A stretch of 64,000 bases of DNA from Utricularia gibba (lineage: Eukaryota > Streptophyta > Magnoliopsida > Lamiales > Lentibulariaceae), in the NCBI GenBank assembly GCA_002189035.1, contig NEEC01000163.1:20522-84521 (forward strand), read 5' to 3'. Below, one piece after another: positions 1 through 11,700 of the stretch. The notes beneath the pieces are model-generated. The model was not told the DNA's origin. It did no database searches and saw only the letters and a list, made by a program, of their open reading frames with translations. The translations under genes were made by a program, and so were the position numbers. How positions within the stretch are numbered: the first letter of the stretch is position 1; each line of letters opens with the position of its first letter.

Positions 1-710
1 GCCTTCGCATTGACGCCACATCGTCCAAACCGTTTAGAGTCACGCGACACACAGCATACCGTTTCGAAGCTCATTCTGAGACGGTCGTTTTTCGTGTTGG
101 GAGTTCGCCCATCCGAGGAAAGTTCGAAGCTCGACGGATGGCCCTATATAAGCCTTGAATGGTGTCACAAAATGGCCTAGCCATTGGGGACGTTGGGACT
201 CTTTGCTCGTTTTTATGCGAAAATTGTTCTCGGCTTGCGAAACACGCGTGATTCGTTAATATATGTCAAAATCTTGAATTTCGCGGCATTCTCATGCGTT
301 TCTCCGAGTGTGCTCGGGCCCTGGGAATTCCTACATTAAGGGGTGGCCTCGCGCAGCCTTCGCCAATTGACGCCACATCGTCCAAACCGTTTAGAGTCAC
401 GCGACACACAGCATACCGTTTCGAAGCTCATTCTGAGACGATCGTTTTTCGTGTTGGGAATCGCCCATCCGAGGAAAGTTCGAAGCTCGACGGATGGCCC
501 TATATAAGCCTTGAATGGTGTCACAAAATGGCCTAGCCATTGGGGACGTTGCGACTCCTTTGCTCGTTTTTATGCGAAAATTTTCTCGGATTGCGAAACA
601 CGCGTGATTCGTTAATATATGTCAAAATCTTGAATTTCGCGGCATTCTCATGCGTTTCTCGAGTGTGCTCGGGCCCTGGGAATTCCTACATTAAGGGGTG
701 GCCTCGCGCA

Positions 711-1067
711 GCCTTCGCCATTGACGCCACATCGTCCAAACCGTTTAGAGTCACGCGACACACAGCATACCGTTTCGAAGCTCATTCCGAGACGGTCGTT
801 TTTCGTGTTGGGAGCTTGCCCATCCGAGGAAAGTTCGAAGCTCGAAGGATGGCCTTATATTAGCCTTCAATGGTGTCCCAAAATGGTCTAGCCATTGGGG
901 ACATTGCGACTCCTTTGCTCGTTTTTATGCGAAAATTATTCTCGGCTTGCGAAACACGCGTGATTCGTTAATATATGTCAAAATCTTGAATTTCGCGGCA
1001 TTCTCATGCGTTTCTACGGGTGTGCTCGGGCCCTGGGACTTCCTACACCAAGGGGTGGCCTCGCGCA
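711..1067 (+). repeat. Reference monomer, GAAGG/TTCAATGG haplotype (357 bp)
   Basis: This nearly full-length copy illustrates one haplotype. It has TCCGAGACGGTCG, then GAGCTTGCCC, then GAAGG before GATGGCC. The TATA-like stretch is TTATATTAG rather than CTATATAAG, followed by TTCAATGG, GGTCTAG and ACATTGCG. Similar combinations recur, for example in the monomers at 5934, 10887, 12661 and 22832. That shows linked inheritance of the variants rather than independent point changes. Confidence 0.9.
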
Positions 1068-1130
1068 GCCTTCGCCATTGACGCCACATCGTCCAAACCG
1101 TTTAGAGTCACGCGACACACAGCATACCGT

Positions 1131-1200
1131 TTCGAAGCTCATTCTGAGACGATCGTTTTTCGTGTTGGGAGTTCGCCCATCCGAGGAAAGTTCGAAGCTC
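1131..1200 (+). repeat. Duplicated decamer TTCGAAGCTC, 60 bp apart, within each monomer
   Basis: TTCGAAGCTC occurs at 1131-1140 and 1191-1200 in this copy, and at 63-72 and 123-132 in the first monomer. Both pairs are exactly 60 bp start to start. Each decamer contains the palindromes TTCGAA and AGCT. The pair recurs in almost every monomer, although the second copy is followed by the GACGG/GAAGG variant. It could be a remnant of an older internal duplication or a paired binding site; neither is shown. Confidence 0.85.
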
Positions 1201-1212
1201 GACGGATGGCCC

Positions 1213-1220
1213 TATATAAG
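1213..1220 (+). promoter_or_regulatory. TATA-box-like octamer TATATAAG (representative instance)
   Basis: TATATAAG matches the eukaryotic TATA-box consensus TATAWAAG. It is present in the GACGG haplotype of many monomers and altered to TATATTAG, TATATAGC or similar in others. No transcription start or downstream transcript feature can be seen, so a promoter role is speculative; a chance AT-rich octamer is the main alternative. Confidence 0.25.
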
Positions 1221-1255
1221 CCTTGAATGGTGTCACAAAATGGTCTAGCCATTGG
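1213..1255 (-). promoter_or_regulatory. Minus-strand CCAAT and TATATA pair (representative instance)
   Basis: On the minus strand CCAAT (complement of ATTGG at 1251-1255) lies 32 bp upstream of TATATA (1213-1218). That order and rough spacing resemble a simple RNA polymerase II promoter. The CCAAT part is nearly invariant in the array, whereas the TATA part varies between haplotypes. No transcript evidence is available, so this is only a candidate. Confidence 0.2.
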
Positions 1256-1311
1256 GGACATTGCGACTCCTTTGCTCGTTTTTATGCGAAAATTATTCTC
1301 GGATTGCGAAA

Positions 1312-1319
1312 CACGCGTG
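1312..1319. other. Conserved 8-bp palindrome CACGCGTG
   Basis: CACGCGTG is a perfect palindrome with two CpGs and an ACGCGT (MluI) core. It sits in the second conserved block, a few bases before the AT-rich segment, and is retained even in the degraded copy at 2485-2777. A few copies lose bases here, for example near 23778 and 56803 (AAACGCGTG). It could be a protein-binding site, but no function is demonstrated. Confidence 0.7.
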
Positions 1320-1324
1320 ATTCG

Positions 1325-1350
1325 TTAATATATGTCAAAATCTTGAATTT
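1325..1350. other. Conserved AT-rich segment within each monomer
   Basis: This 26-bp stretch has only four G or C bases (about 15%) in a monomer that averages about 50% GC. It runs from TTAATATATG to CTTGAATTT and is almost invariant, apart from TGTCAAAATC versus TGTAAAATC or TGTAAAAATC. Short AT-rich tracts of this kind often mark linker or bent DNA in satellites; that role is inferred here. Confidence 0.7.
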
Positions 1351-1383
1351 CGCGGCATTCTCATGCGTTTCTCGAGTGTGCTC

Positions 1384-1398
1384 GGGCCCTGGGAATTC
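1384..1398. other. Polymorphic GGGCCC / GAATTC block
   Basis: This copy has GGGCCC (1384-1389) followed by GAATTC (1393-1398). Other monomers have CCCCGGGACTTC or shortened forms such as CCCGGGAC, GGCCGGGAC or GGCCTGGGAC. The A/C change creates or destroys an EcoRI site. The block is a handy haplotype marker together with ATTAAGG/ACCAAGG just downstream. Confidence 0.85.
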
Positions 1399-2484
1399 CT
1401 ACATTAAGGGGTGGCCTCGCGCAGCCTTCGCATTGACGCCACATCGTCCAAACCGTTTAGAGTCACGCGACACACAGCATACCGTTTCGAAGCTCATTCT
1501 GAGACGGTCGTTTTTCGTGTTGGAGCTTGCCCATCCGAGGAAAGTTCGAAGCTCGAAGGATGGCCTTATATTAGCCTTGAATGGTGTCACAAATGGTCTA
1601 GCCATTGGGGACATTGCGACTCCTTTGCTCGTTTTTATGCGAAAACTAATCTCGGCTTGCGAAACACGCGTGATTCGTTAATATATGTCAAAATCTTGAA
1701 TTTCGCGGCATTCTCATGCGTTTCTCCGAGTGTGCTCGGGCCCTGGAATTCCTACACAAGGGGTGGCCTCGCGCAGCCTTCGCCATTGACGCCACATCGT
1801 CCAAACCGTTTAGAGTCACGCGACACACAGCATACCGTTTCGAAGCTCATTCTGAGACGATCGTTTTTCGTGTTGGGAAATCGCCCATCCGAGGAAAGTT
1901 CGAAGCTCGACGGATGGCCCTATATAAGCCTTGAATGGTGTCACAAAATGGCCTAGCCATTGGGGACGTTGGACTCTTTGCTCGTTTTTATGCGAAAATT
2001 GTTCTCGGCTTGCGAAACACGCGTGATTCGTTAATATATGTCAAAATCTGAATTTCGCGGCATTCTCATGCGTTTCTCCGGGTGTGCTCGGGCCCTGGGA
2101 ATTCCTACATTAAGGGGTGGCCTCGCGCAGCCTTCGCCATTGACGCCACATCGTCCAAACCGTTTAGAGTCACGCGACACACAGCATACCGTTTCGAAGC
2201 TCATTCTGAGACGATCGTTTTTCGTGTTGGAAGTTCGCCCATCCGAGGAAAGTTCGAAGCTCGACGGATGGCCCTATATAAGCCTTGAATGGTGTCACAA
2301 AATGGCCTAGCCATTGGGGACGTTGGACTCGTTTGCTCGTTTTTATGCGAAAATTGTTCTCGGATTGCGAAACACGCGTGATTCGTTAATATATGTAAAA
2401 TCTTGAATTTCGCGGCATTCTCATGCGTTTCTACGGGTGTGCTCGGGCCCTGGGACTTCCTACACCAAGGGGTGGCCTCGCGCA

Positions 2485-2777
2485 GCCTTCGCCATTGACG
2501 CCACATCGTCCAAACCGTTTAGAGTCACGCGACACACAGCATACCGTTTCGAAGCTCATTCTGAGACGATCGTTTTTCGTGTTGGGAGTTCGCCCATCCG
2601 AGGAAAGTTCGAAGCTCGACGGATGGCCCTATATAAGCCTTGAATGGTGTCACAAAATGGCCTAGCCATTGGGGAACTCGTTTATGCGAGTTCAAACACG
2701 CGTGACGTTACACTTGAATTTCGCATTCTCATGCGTTTCTCCGTGTTCGAATTCCTACATTAAGGGGTGGCCTCGCA
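2485..2777 (+). repeat. Degraded 293-bp satellite monomer
   Basis: The left two thirds (to about 2674) are regular. From about 2675 to 2780 the copy reads as an ordered subsequence of a normal monomer. Many short pieces are missing, but the remaining pieces (ACTCGTTT, ATGCGA, ACACGCGTGA, CTTGAATTTCGC) stay in order with little substitution. A single deletion cannot explain this; several micro-deletions or a consensus fault can. Confidence 0.9.
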
Positions 2778-5700
2778 GCCTTCGCCATTGACGCCACATC
2801 GTCCAAACCGTTTAGAGTCACGCGACACACAGCATACCGTTTCGAAGCTCATTCTAGACGATCGTTTTTCGTGTTGGGAGTCGCCCATCCGAGGAAAGTT
2901 CGAAGCTCGACGGATGGCCTATATAAGCCTTGAATGGTGTCACAAATGGCTAGCCATTGGGGACGTTGCGACTCCTTTGCTCGTTTTTATGCGAAAATTA
3001 TTCTCGGATTGCGAAACACGCGTGATTCGTTAATATATGTAAAATCTTGAATTTCGCGGCATTCTCATGCGTTTCGAGTGTGCTCGGGCCCTGGGAATTC
3101 CTACATTAAGGGGTGGCCTCGCGCAGCCTTCGCCATTGACGCCACATCGTCCAAACCGTTTAGAGTCACGCGACACACAGCATACCGTTTCGAAGCTCAT
3201 TCTGAGACGATCGTTTTTCGTGTTGGGAGTTGCCCATCCGAGGAAAGTTCGAAGCTCGACGGATGGCCTATATAGCCTTGAATGTGTCCAAAATGGTCTA
3301 GCCATTGGGGACGTTGCGACTCCTTTGCTCGTTTTTATGCGAAAATTATTCTCGGCTTGCGAAACACGCGTGATTCGTTAATATATGTCAAAATCTTGAA
3401 TTTCGCGGCATTCTCATGCGTTTCTCGGGTGTGCTCGGGCCCTGGGACTTCCTACACCAAGGGGTGGCCTCGCGCAGCCTTCGCCATTGACGCCACATCG
3501 TCCAAACCGTTTAGAGTCACGCGACACACAGCATACCGTTTCGAAGCTCATTCCGAGACGGTCGTTTTTCGTGTTGGGAGTTCGCCCATCCGAGGAAAGT
3601 TCGAAGCTCGACGGATGGCCTATATAAGCCTTGAATGGTGTCACAAAATGGCTAGCCATTGGGGACGTTGCGACTCCTTTGCTCGTTTTTATGCGAAAAT
3701 TATTCTCGGCTTGCGAAACACGCGTGATTCGTTAATATATGTCAAAATCTTGAATTTCGCGGCATTCTCATGCGTTTCTCAGTGTGCTCGGGCCCTGGGA
3801 ATTCCTACATTAAGGGGTGGCCTCGCGCAGCTTCGCATTGACGCCACATTCCAAACCGTTTAGAGTCACGACAACAGCATACCGTTTCGAAGCTCATTCT
3901 GAGACGGTCGTTTTTCGTTGGGAGTTGCCCATCCGAGGAAAGTTCGAAGCTCGAAGGATGGCCTTATATAGCCTTGAATGGTTCAAAATGGTCTAGCCAT
4001 TGGGGACGTTGCGACTCCTTTGCTCGTTTTTATGCGAAAATATCTCGGCTTGCGAAACACGCGTGATTCGTTAATATATGTCAAAATCTTGAATTTCGCG
4101 GCATTCTCATGCGTTTCTCCGAGTGTGCTCGGGCCCTGGAATTCCTACATTAAGGGGTGGCCTCGCGCAGCCTTCGCCAATTGACGCCACACGTCCAAAC
4201 GTTTAGAGTCACGCGACACACAGCATACCGTTTCGAAGCTCATTCTAGACGATCGTTTTTCGTGTTGGGAGTCGCCCATCCGAGGAAAGTTCGAAGCTCG
4301 ACGGATGGCCCTATATAAGCCTTGAATGGTGTCACAAAATGGCCTAGCCATTGGGGACGTTGCGACTCCTTTGCTCGTTTTTATGCGAAAATTGTTCTCG
4401 GATTGCGAAACACGCGTGATTCGTTAATATATGTAAAATCTGAATTTCGCGGCATTCTCATGCGTTTCTCGGGTGTGCTCGGGCCGGGACTTCCTACACC
4501 AAGGGGTGGCCTCGCGCAGCCTTCGCCATTGACGCCACATCGTCCAAACCGTTTAGAGTCACGCGACACACAGCATACCGTTTCGAAGCTCATTCTGAGA
4601 CGATCGTTTTTCGTGTTGGGAGTCGCCCATCCGAGGAAAGTTCGAAGCTCGACGGATGGCCCTATATAAGCCTTGAATGGTGTCACAAAATGGCCTAGCC
4701 ATTGGGGACGTTGGGACTCGTTTGCTCGTTTTTATGCGAAAATAATTCTCGGCTTGCGAAACACGCGTGATTCGTTAATATATGTCAAAATCTTGAATTT
4801 CGCGGCATTCTCATGCGTTTCTACGGGTGTGCTCGGGCCCGGGACTTCCTACACCAAGGGGTGGCCTCGCGCAGCCTTCGCCATTGACGCCACATCGTCC
4901 AAACCGTTTAGAGTCACGCGACACACAGCATACCGTTTCGAAGCTCATTCTGAGACGATCGTTTTTCGTGTTGGGTTCGCCCATCCGAGGAAAGTTCGAA
5001 GCTCGACGGATGGCCCTATATAAGCCTTGAATGGTGTCACAAAATGGCCTAGCCATTGGGGACGTTGGGACTCCTTTGCTCGTTTTTATGCGAAAATTGT
5101 TCTCGGCTTGCGAAACACGCGTGATTCGTTAATATATGTCAAAATCTTGAATTTCGCGGCATTCTCATGCGTTTCTCCAGTGTGCTCGGGCCCTGGGAAT
5201 TCCTACATTAAGGGGTGGCCTCGCGCAGCCTTCGCCATTGACGCCACATCGTCCAAACCGTTTAGAGTCACGCGACACACAGCATACCGTTTCGAAGCTC
5301 ATTCCGAGACGGTCGTTTTTCGTGTTGGGAGTTCGCCCATCCGAGGAAAGTTCGAAGCTCGACGGATGGCCCTATATAAGCCTTGAATGGTGTCACAAAA
5401 TGGCCTAGCCATTGGGGACGTTGCGACTCGTTTGCTCGTTTTTATGCGAAAATAATTCTCGGCTTGCGAAACACGCGTGATTCGTTAATATATGTCAAAA
5501 TCTTGAATTTCGCATTCTCATGCGTTTCTCGGTGTGCTCGGGCCCTGGGAATTCCTACATTAAGGGGTGGCCTCGCGCAGCCTTCGCCATTGACGCCACA
5601 TCGTCCAAACCGTTTAGAGTCACGCGACACACAGCATACCGTTTCGAAGCTCATTCTGAGACGATCGTTTTTCGTGTTGGGACGCCCATCCGAGGAAAGT

Positions 5701-8700
5701 TCGAAGCTCGACGGATGGCCCTATATAAGCCTTGAATGGTGTCACAAAATGGCCTAGCCATTGGGGACGTTGCGACTCCTTTGCTCGTTTTTATGCGAAA
5801 ATTGTTCTCGGATTGCGAAACACGCGTGATTCGTTAATATATGTCAAAATCTTGAATTTCGCGGCATTCTCATGCGTTTCTCCGAGTGTGCTCGGGCCCT
5901 GGGAATTCCTACATTAAGGGGTGGCCTCGCGCAGCCTTCGCCATTGACGCCACATCGTCCAAACCGTTTAGAGTCACGCGACACACAGCATACCGTTTCG
6001 AAGCTCATTCCGAGACGGTCGTTTTTCGTGTTGGGAGCTTGCCCATCCGAGGAAAGTTCGAAGCTCGAAGGATGGCCTTATATTAGCCTTCAATGTGTCA
6101 CAAAATGGCTAGCCATTGGGGACGTTGGACTCGTTTGCTCGTTTTTATGCGAAAACTAATCTCGGCTTGCGAAACACGCGTGATTCGTTAATATATGTCA
6201 AAATCTTGAATTTCGCGGCATTCTCATGCGTTTCTCGGGTGTGCTCGGGCCCGGGGACTTCCTACACCAAGGGTGGCCTCGCGCAGCCTTCGCCATTGAC
6301 GCCACATCGTCCAAACCGTTTAGAGTCACGCGACACACAGCATACCGTTTCGAAGCTCATTCTGAGACGGTCGTTTTTCGTGTTGGAAGTTGCCCATCCG
6401 AGGAAAGTTCGAAGCTCGACGGATGGCCCTATATAAGCCTTGAATGGTGTCACAAAATGGCCTAGCCATTGGGGACGTTGGGACTCGTTTGCTCGTTTTT
6501 ATGCGAAAATTGTTCTCGGCTTGCGAAACACGCGTGATTCGTTAATATATGTCAAAATCTTGAATTTCGCGGCATTCTCATGCGTTTCTCCGAGTGTGCT
6601 CGGGCCCTGGGAATTCCTACATTAAGGGGTGGCCTCGCGCAGCCTTCGCCATTGACGCCACATCGTCCAAACCGTTTAGAGTCACGCGACACACAGCATA
6701 CCGTTTCGAAGCTCATTCTGAGACGATCGTTTTTCGTGTTGGGAGCGCCCATCCGAGGAAAGTTCGAAGCTCGACGGATGGCCCTATATAAGCCTTGAAT
6801 GGTGTCACAAAATGGCCTAGCCATTGGGGACGTTGCGACTCCTTTGCTCGTTTTTATGCGAAAATTGTTCTCGGATTGCGAAACACGCGTGATTCGTTAA
6901 TATATGTAAAATCTTGAATTTCGCGGCATTCTCATGCGTTTCTCGGTGTGCTCGGGCCTGGGACTTCCTACACCAAGGGGTGGCCTCGCGCAGCCTTCGC
7001 CATTGACGCCACATCGTCCAACCGTTTAGAGTCACGCGACACACAGCATACCGTTTCGAAGCTCATTCTGAGACGATCGTTTTTCGTGTTGGGAAATCGC
7101 CCATCCGAGGAAAGTTCGAAGCTCGACGGATGGCCCTATATAAGCCTTGAATGGTGTCACAAAATGGCCTAGCCATTGGGACGTTGGGATTCGTTTGCTC
7201 GTTTTTATGCGAAAACTAATCTCGGCTTGGGAAACACGCGTGATTCGTTAATATATGTAAAAATCTGAATTTCGCGGCATTCTCATGCGTTTCTCGGGTG
7301 TGCTCGGGCCCGGGACTTCCTACACCAAGGGGTGGCCTCGCGCAGCCTTCGCCATTGACGCCACATCGTCCAAACCGTTTAGAGTCACGCGACACACAGC
7401 ATACCGTTTCGAAGCTCATTCCGAGACGGTCGTTTTTCGTGTTGGAAGTTCGCCCATCCGAGGAAAGTTCGAAGCTCGACGGATGGCCCTATATAAGCCT
7501 TGAATGGTGTCACAAAATGGCCTAGCCATTGGGGACGTTGGGACTCGTTTGCTCGTTTTTATGCGAAAATTGTTCTCGGCTTGCGAAACACGCGTGATTC
7601 GTTAATATATGTCAAAATCTTGAATTTCGCGGCATTCTCATGCGTTTCTCCGAGTGTGCTCGGGCCCTGGGAATTCCTACATTAAGGGGTGGCCTCGCGC
7701 AGCCTTCGCCATTGACGCCACATCGTCCAAACCGTTTAGAGTCACGCGACACACAGCATACCGTTTCGAAGCTCATTCTAAGACGATCGTTTTTCGTGTT
7801 GGGAAATCGCCCATCCGAGGAAAGTTCGAAGCTCGACGGATGGCCCTATATAAGCCTTGAATGGTGTCACAAAATGGCCTAGCCATTGGGGACGTTGCGA
7901 CTCCTTTGCTCGTTTTTATGCGAAAATTGTTCTCGGATTGCGAAACACGCGTGATTCGTTAATATATGTAAAAAATCTTGAATTTCGCGGCATTCTCATG
8001 CGTTTCTCCGAGTGTGCTCGGGCCCTGGGAATTCCTACATTAAGGGGTGGCCTCGCGCAGCCTTCGCCATTGACGCCACATCGTCCAAACCGTTTAGAGT
8101 CACGCGACACACAGCATACCGTTTCGAAGCTCATTCCGAGACGGTCGTTTTTCGTGTTGGGAGTTGCCCATCCGAGGAAAGTTCGAAGCTCGAGGATGGC
8201 CTATATTAGCCTTGAATGGTGTCACAAAATGGTCTAGCCATTGGGGACGTTGCGACTCCTTTGCTCGTTTTTATGCGAAAATTATTCTCGGCTTGCGAAA
8301 CACGCGTGATTCGTTAATATATGTCAAAATCTTGAATTTCGCGGCATTCTCATGCGTTTCTCGGGTGTGCTCGGGCCCGGGACTTCCTACACCAAGGGGT
8401 GGCCTCGCGCAGCCTTCGCCATTGACGCCAATCGTCCAAACCGTTTAGAGTCACGCGACACACAGCATACCGTTTCGAAGCTCATTCGAGACGGTCGTTT
8501 TTCGTGTTGGGAGTTCGCCCATCCGAGGAAAGTTCGAAGCTCGACGGATGGCCTATATAAGCCTTGAATGGTGTCCAAAATGGTCTAGCCATTGGGGACA
8601 TCGCGACTCCTTTGCTCGTTTTTATGCGAAAATTTTCTCGGATTGCGAAACACGCGTGATTCGTTAATATATGTCAAAATCTTGAATTTCGCGGCATTCT

Positions 8701-11700
8701 CATGCGTTTCTCAGTGTGCTCGGGCCCTGGGAATTCCTACATTAAGGGGTGGCCTCGCGCAGCCTTCGCATTGACGCCACATCTTCCAAACCGTTTAGAG
8801 TCACGCACAAAGCATACGTTTCGAAGCTCATTCTGAGACGGTCGTTTTTTCGTGTTGGGAGTTGCCCATCCGAGGAAAGTTCGAAGCTCGAAGGATGGCC
8901 TATATAGCCTTGAATGGTTCACAAATGGTCTAGCCATTGGGGACTTGCGACTCCTTTGCTCGTTTTTATGCGAAAATAATCTCGGCTTGCGAAACACGCG
9001 TGATTCGTTAATATATGTCAAAATCTTGAATTTCGCGGCATTCTCATGCGTTTCTCCGAGTGTGCTCGGGCCCTGGGAATTCCTACACCAAGGGGTGGCC
9101 TCGCGCAGCCTTCGCCATTGACGCCACATCGTCCAAACCGTTTAGAGTCACGCGACACACAGCATACCGTTTCGAAGCTCATTCTGAGACGATCGTTTTT
9201 CGTGTTGGGAGTCGCCCATCCGAGGAAAGTTCGAAGCTCGACGGATGGCCCTATATAAGCCTTGAATGGTGTCACAAAATGGCCTAGCCATTGGGACGTT
9301 GGGACTCGTTTGCTCGTTTTTATGCGAAAATTGTTCTCGGCTTGCGAAACACGCGTGATTCGTTAATATATGTCAAAATCTTGAATTTCGCGGCATTCTC
9401 ATGCGTTTCTCCGAGTGTGCTCGGGCCCTGGGAATTCCTACATTAAGGGGTGGCCTCGCGCAGCCTTCGCCATTGACGCCACATCGTCCAAACCGTTTAG
9501 AGTCACGCGACACACAGCATACCGTTTCGAAGCTCATTCCGAGACGGTCGTTTTTCGTGTTGGAAGTTCGCCCATCCGAGGAAAGTTCGAAGCTCGACGG
9601 ATGGCCCTATATAAGCCTTGAATGGTGTCACAAAATGGCCTAGCCATTGGGGACGTTGGGACTCGTTTGCTCGTTTTTATGCGAAAATTGTTCTCGGCTT
9701 GCGAAACACGCGTGATTCGTTAATATATGTCAAAATCTTGAATTTCGCGGCATTCTCATGCGTTTCTCCGAGTGTGCTCGGGCCCTGGGAATTCCTACAT
9801 TAAGGGGTGGCCTCGCGCAGCCTTCGCCATTGACGCCACATCGTCCAAACCGTTTAGAGTCACGCGACACACAGCATACCGTTTCGAAGCTCATTCCGAG
9901 ACGGTCGTTTTTCGTGTTGGGAGTTGCCCATCCGAGGAAAGTTCGAAGCTCGAAGGATGGCCTTATATAGCCTTCAATGGTGTCAAAAATGGTCTAGCCA
10001 TTGGGGACATTGCGACTCCTTTGCTCGTTTTTATGCGAAAATTATTCTCGGCTTGCGAAACACGCGTGATTCGTTAATATATGTCAAATCTTGAATTTCG
10101 CGGCATTCTCATGCGTTTCTCCGAGTGTGCTCGGGCCCTGGGAATTCCTACACCAAGGGGTGGCCTCGCGCAGCCTTCGCCATTGACGCCACATCGTCCA
10201 AACCGTTTAGAGTCACGCGACACACAGCATACCGTTTCGAAGCTCATTCTGAGACGATCGTTTTTCGTGTTGGGAATCGCCCATCCGAGGAAAGTTCGAA
10301 GCTCGAACGGATGGCCCTATATAAGCCTTGAATGGTGTCACAAAATGGCCTAGCCATTGGGGACGTTGGGACTCGTTTGCTCGTTTTTATGCGAAAATTT
10401 TCTCGGCTTGCGAAACACGCGTGATTCGTTAATATATGTCAAAATCTTGAATTTCGCGGCATTCTCATGCGTTTCTCCGAGTGTGCTCGGGCCCTGGGAA
10501 TTCCTACATTAAGGGGTGGCCTCGCGCAGCCTTCGCCATTGACGCCACATCGTCCAAACCGTTTAGAGTCACGCGACACACAGCATACCGTTTCGAAGCT
10601 CATTCCGAGACGATCGTTTTTCGTGTTGGGAAGTTCGCCCATCCGAGGAAAGTTCGAAGCTCGACGGATGGCCCTATATAAGCCTTGAATGGTGTCACAA
10701 AATGGCCTAGCCATTGGGGACGTTGGGACTCGTTTGCTCGTTTTTATGCGAAAATTGTTCTCGGCTTGCGAAACACGCGTGATTCGTTAATATATGTCAA
10801 AATCTTGAATTTCGCGGCATTCTCATGCGTTTCTCCGAGTGTGCTCGGGCCCTGGGAATTCCTACATTAAGGGGTGGCCTCGCGCAGCCTTCGCCATTGA
10901 CGCCACATCGTCCAAACCGTTTAGAGTCACGCGACACACAGCATACCGTTTCGAAGCTCATTCCGAGACGGTCGTTTTTCGTGTTGGGAGCTTGCCCATC
11001 CGAGGAAAGTTCGAAGCTCGAAGGATGGCCTTATATAGCCTTCAATGGTGTCACAAAATGGTCTAGCCATTGGGGACGTTGCGACTCCTTTGCTCGTTTT
11101 TATGCGAAAATTATTCTCGGCTTGCGAAACACGCGTGATTCGTTAATATATGTCAAAATCTTGAATTTCGCGGCATTCTCATGCGTTTCTACGGGTGTGC
11201 TCGGGCCCCGGGACTTCCTACACCAAGGGGTGGCCTCGCGCAGCCTTCGCCATTGACGCCACATCGTCCAAACCGTTTAGAGTCACGCGACACACAGCAT
11301 ACCGTTTCGAAGCTCATTCTGAGACGATCGTTTTTCGTGTTGGAAGTTCGCCCATCCGAGGAAAGTTCGAAGCTCGAAGGATGGCCTTATATTAGCCTTG
11401 AATGGTGTCACAAAATGGTCTAGCCATTGGGGACGTTGCGACTCCTTTGCTCGTTTTTATGCGAAAATTTTTCTCGGCTTGCGAAACACGCGTGATTCGT
11501 TAATATATGTCAAAATCTTGAATTTCGCGGCATTCTCATGCGTTTCTGGGTGTGCTCGGGCCTGGGACTTCCTACACCAAGGGGTGGCCTCGCGCAGCCT
11601 TCGCCATTGACGCCACATCGTCCAAACCGTTTAGAGTCACGCGACACACAGCATACCGTTTCGAAGCTCATTCTGAGACGATCGTTTTTCGTGTTGGGAG

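Larger units (their letters stand above)
1068..1423 (+). repeat. Reference monomer, GACGG/TATATAAG haplotype (356 bp)
   Basis: This nearly full-length copy illustrates the other common haplotype and is used for the sub-monomer motif entries. It carries TCTGAGACGATCG, GAGTTCGCCC, GACGGATGG and CCCTATATAAG, followed by TTGAATGG. Bases 1068-1146 and about 1304-1373 belong to the blocks that hardly vary between copies. Bases 1147-1303 and 1374-1420 hold most polymorphic sites. Confidence 0.9.
1..2484 (+). repeat. Left sub-array: seven regular satellite monomers
   Basis: Seven copies of 352-357 bp (mean 354.9), among the least length-reduced of the window. Both main haplotypes are present. Copies at 356, 711, 1424 and 2130 are preceded by GAATTC with ATTAAGG. 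Copies at 1068 and 2485 are preceded by GACTTC with ACCAAGG. The window opens exactly at the GCCTTCGC phase point by chance, so the array continues beyond the left edge. Confidence 0.95.

Noticed and set aside
1-355. Half-monomer duplication
   Set aside because: Only short words are shared between halves (TCGTTTTT at 85-92 and 207-214; GCCTT at 1 and 152; CACGCG), without a consistent offset.
1096-1110. Plant-type telomere repeat
   Set aside because: The monomer contains TTTAGAG, not tandem TTTAGGG, and no telomeric run is present.
1191-1206. CENP-B box
   Set aside because: TTCGAAGCTCGACGG resembles the TTCG....A..CGGG consensus, but the central A and the final CGGG are out of register by a base or more.
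1391-1400. NF-kappaB-like site GGGAATTCC
   Set aside because: A short palindrome expected by chance. It is polymorphic between copies and the host lineage is unknown.
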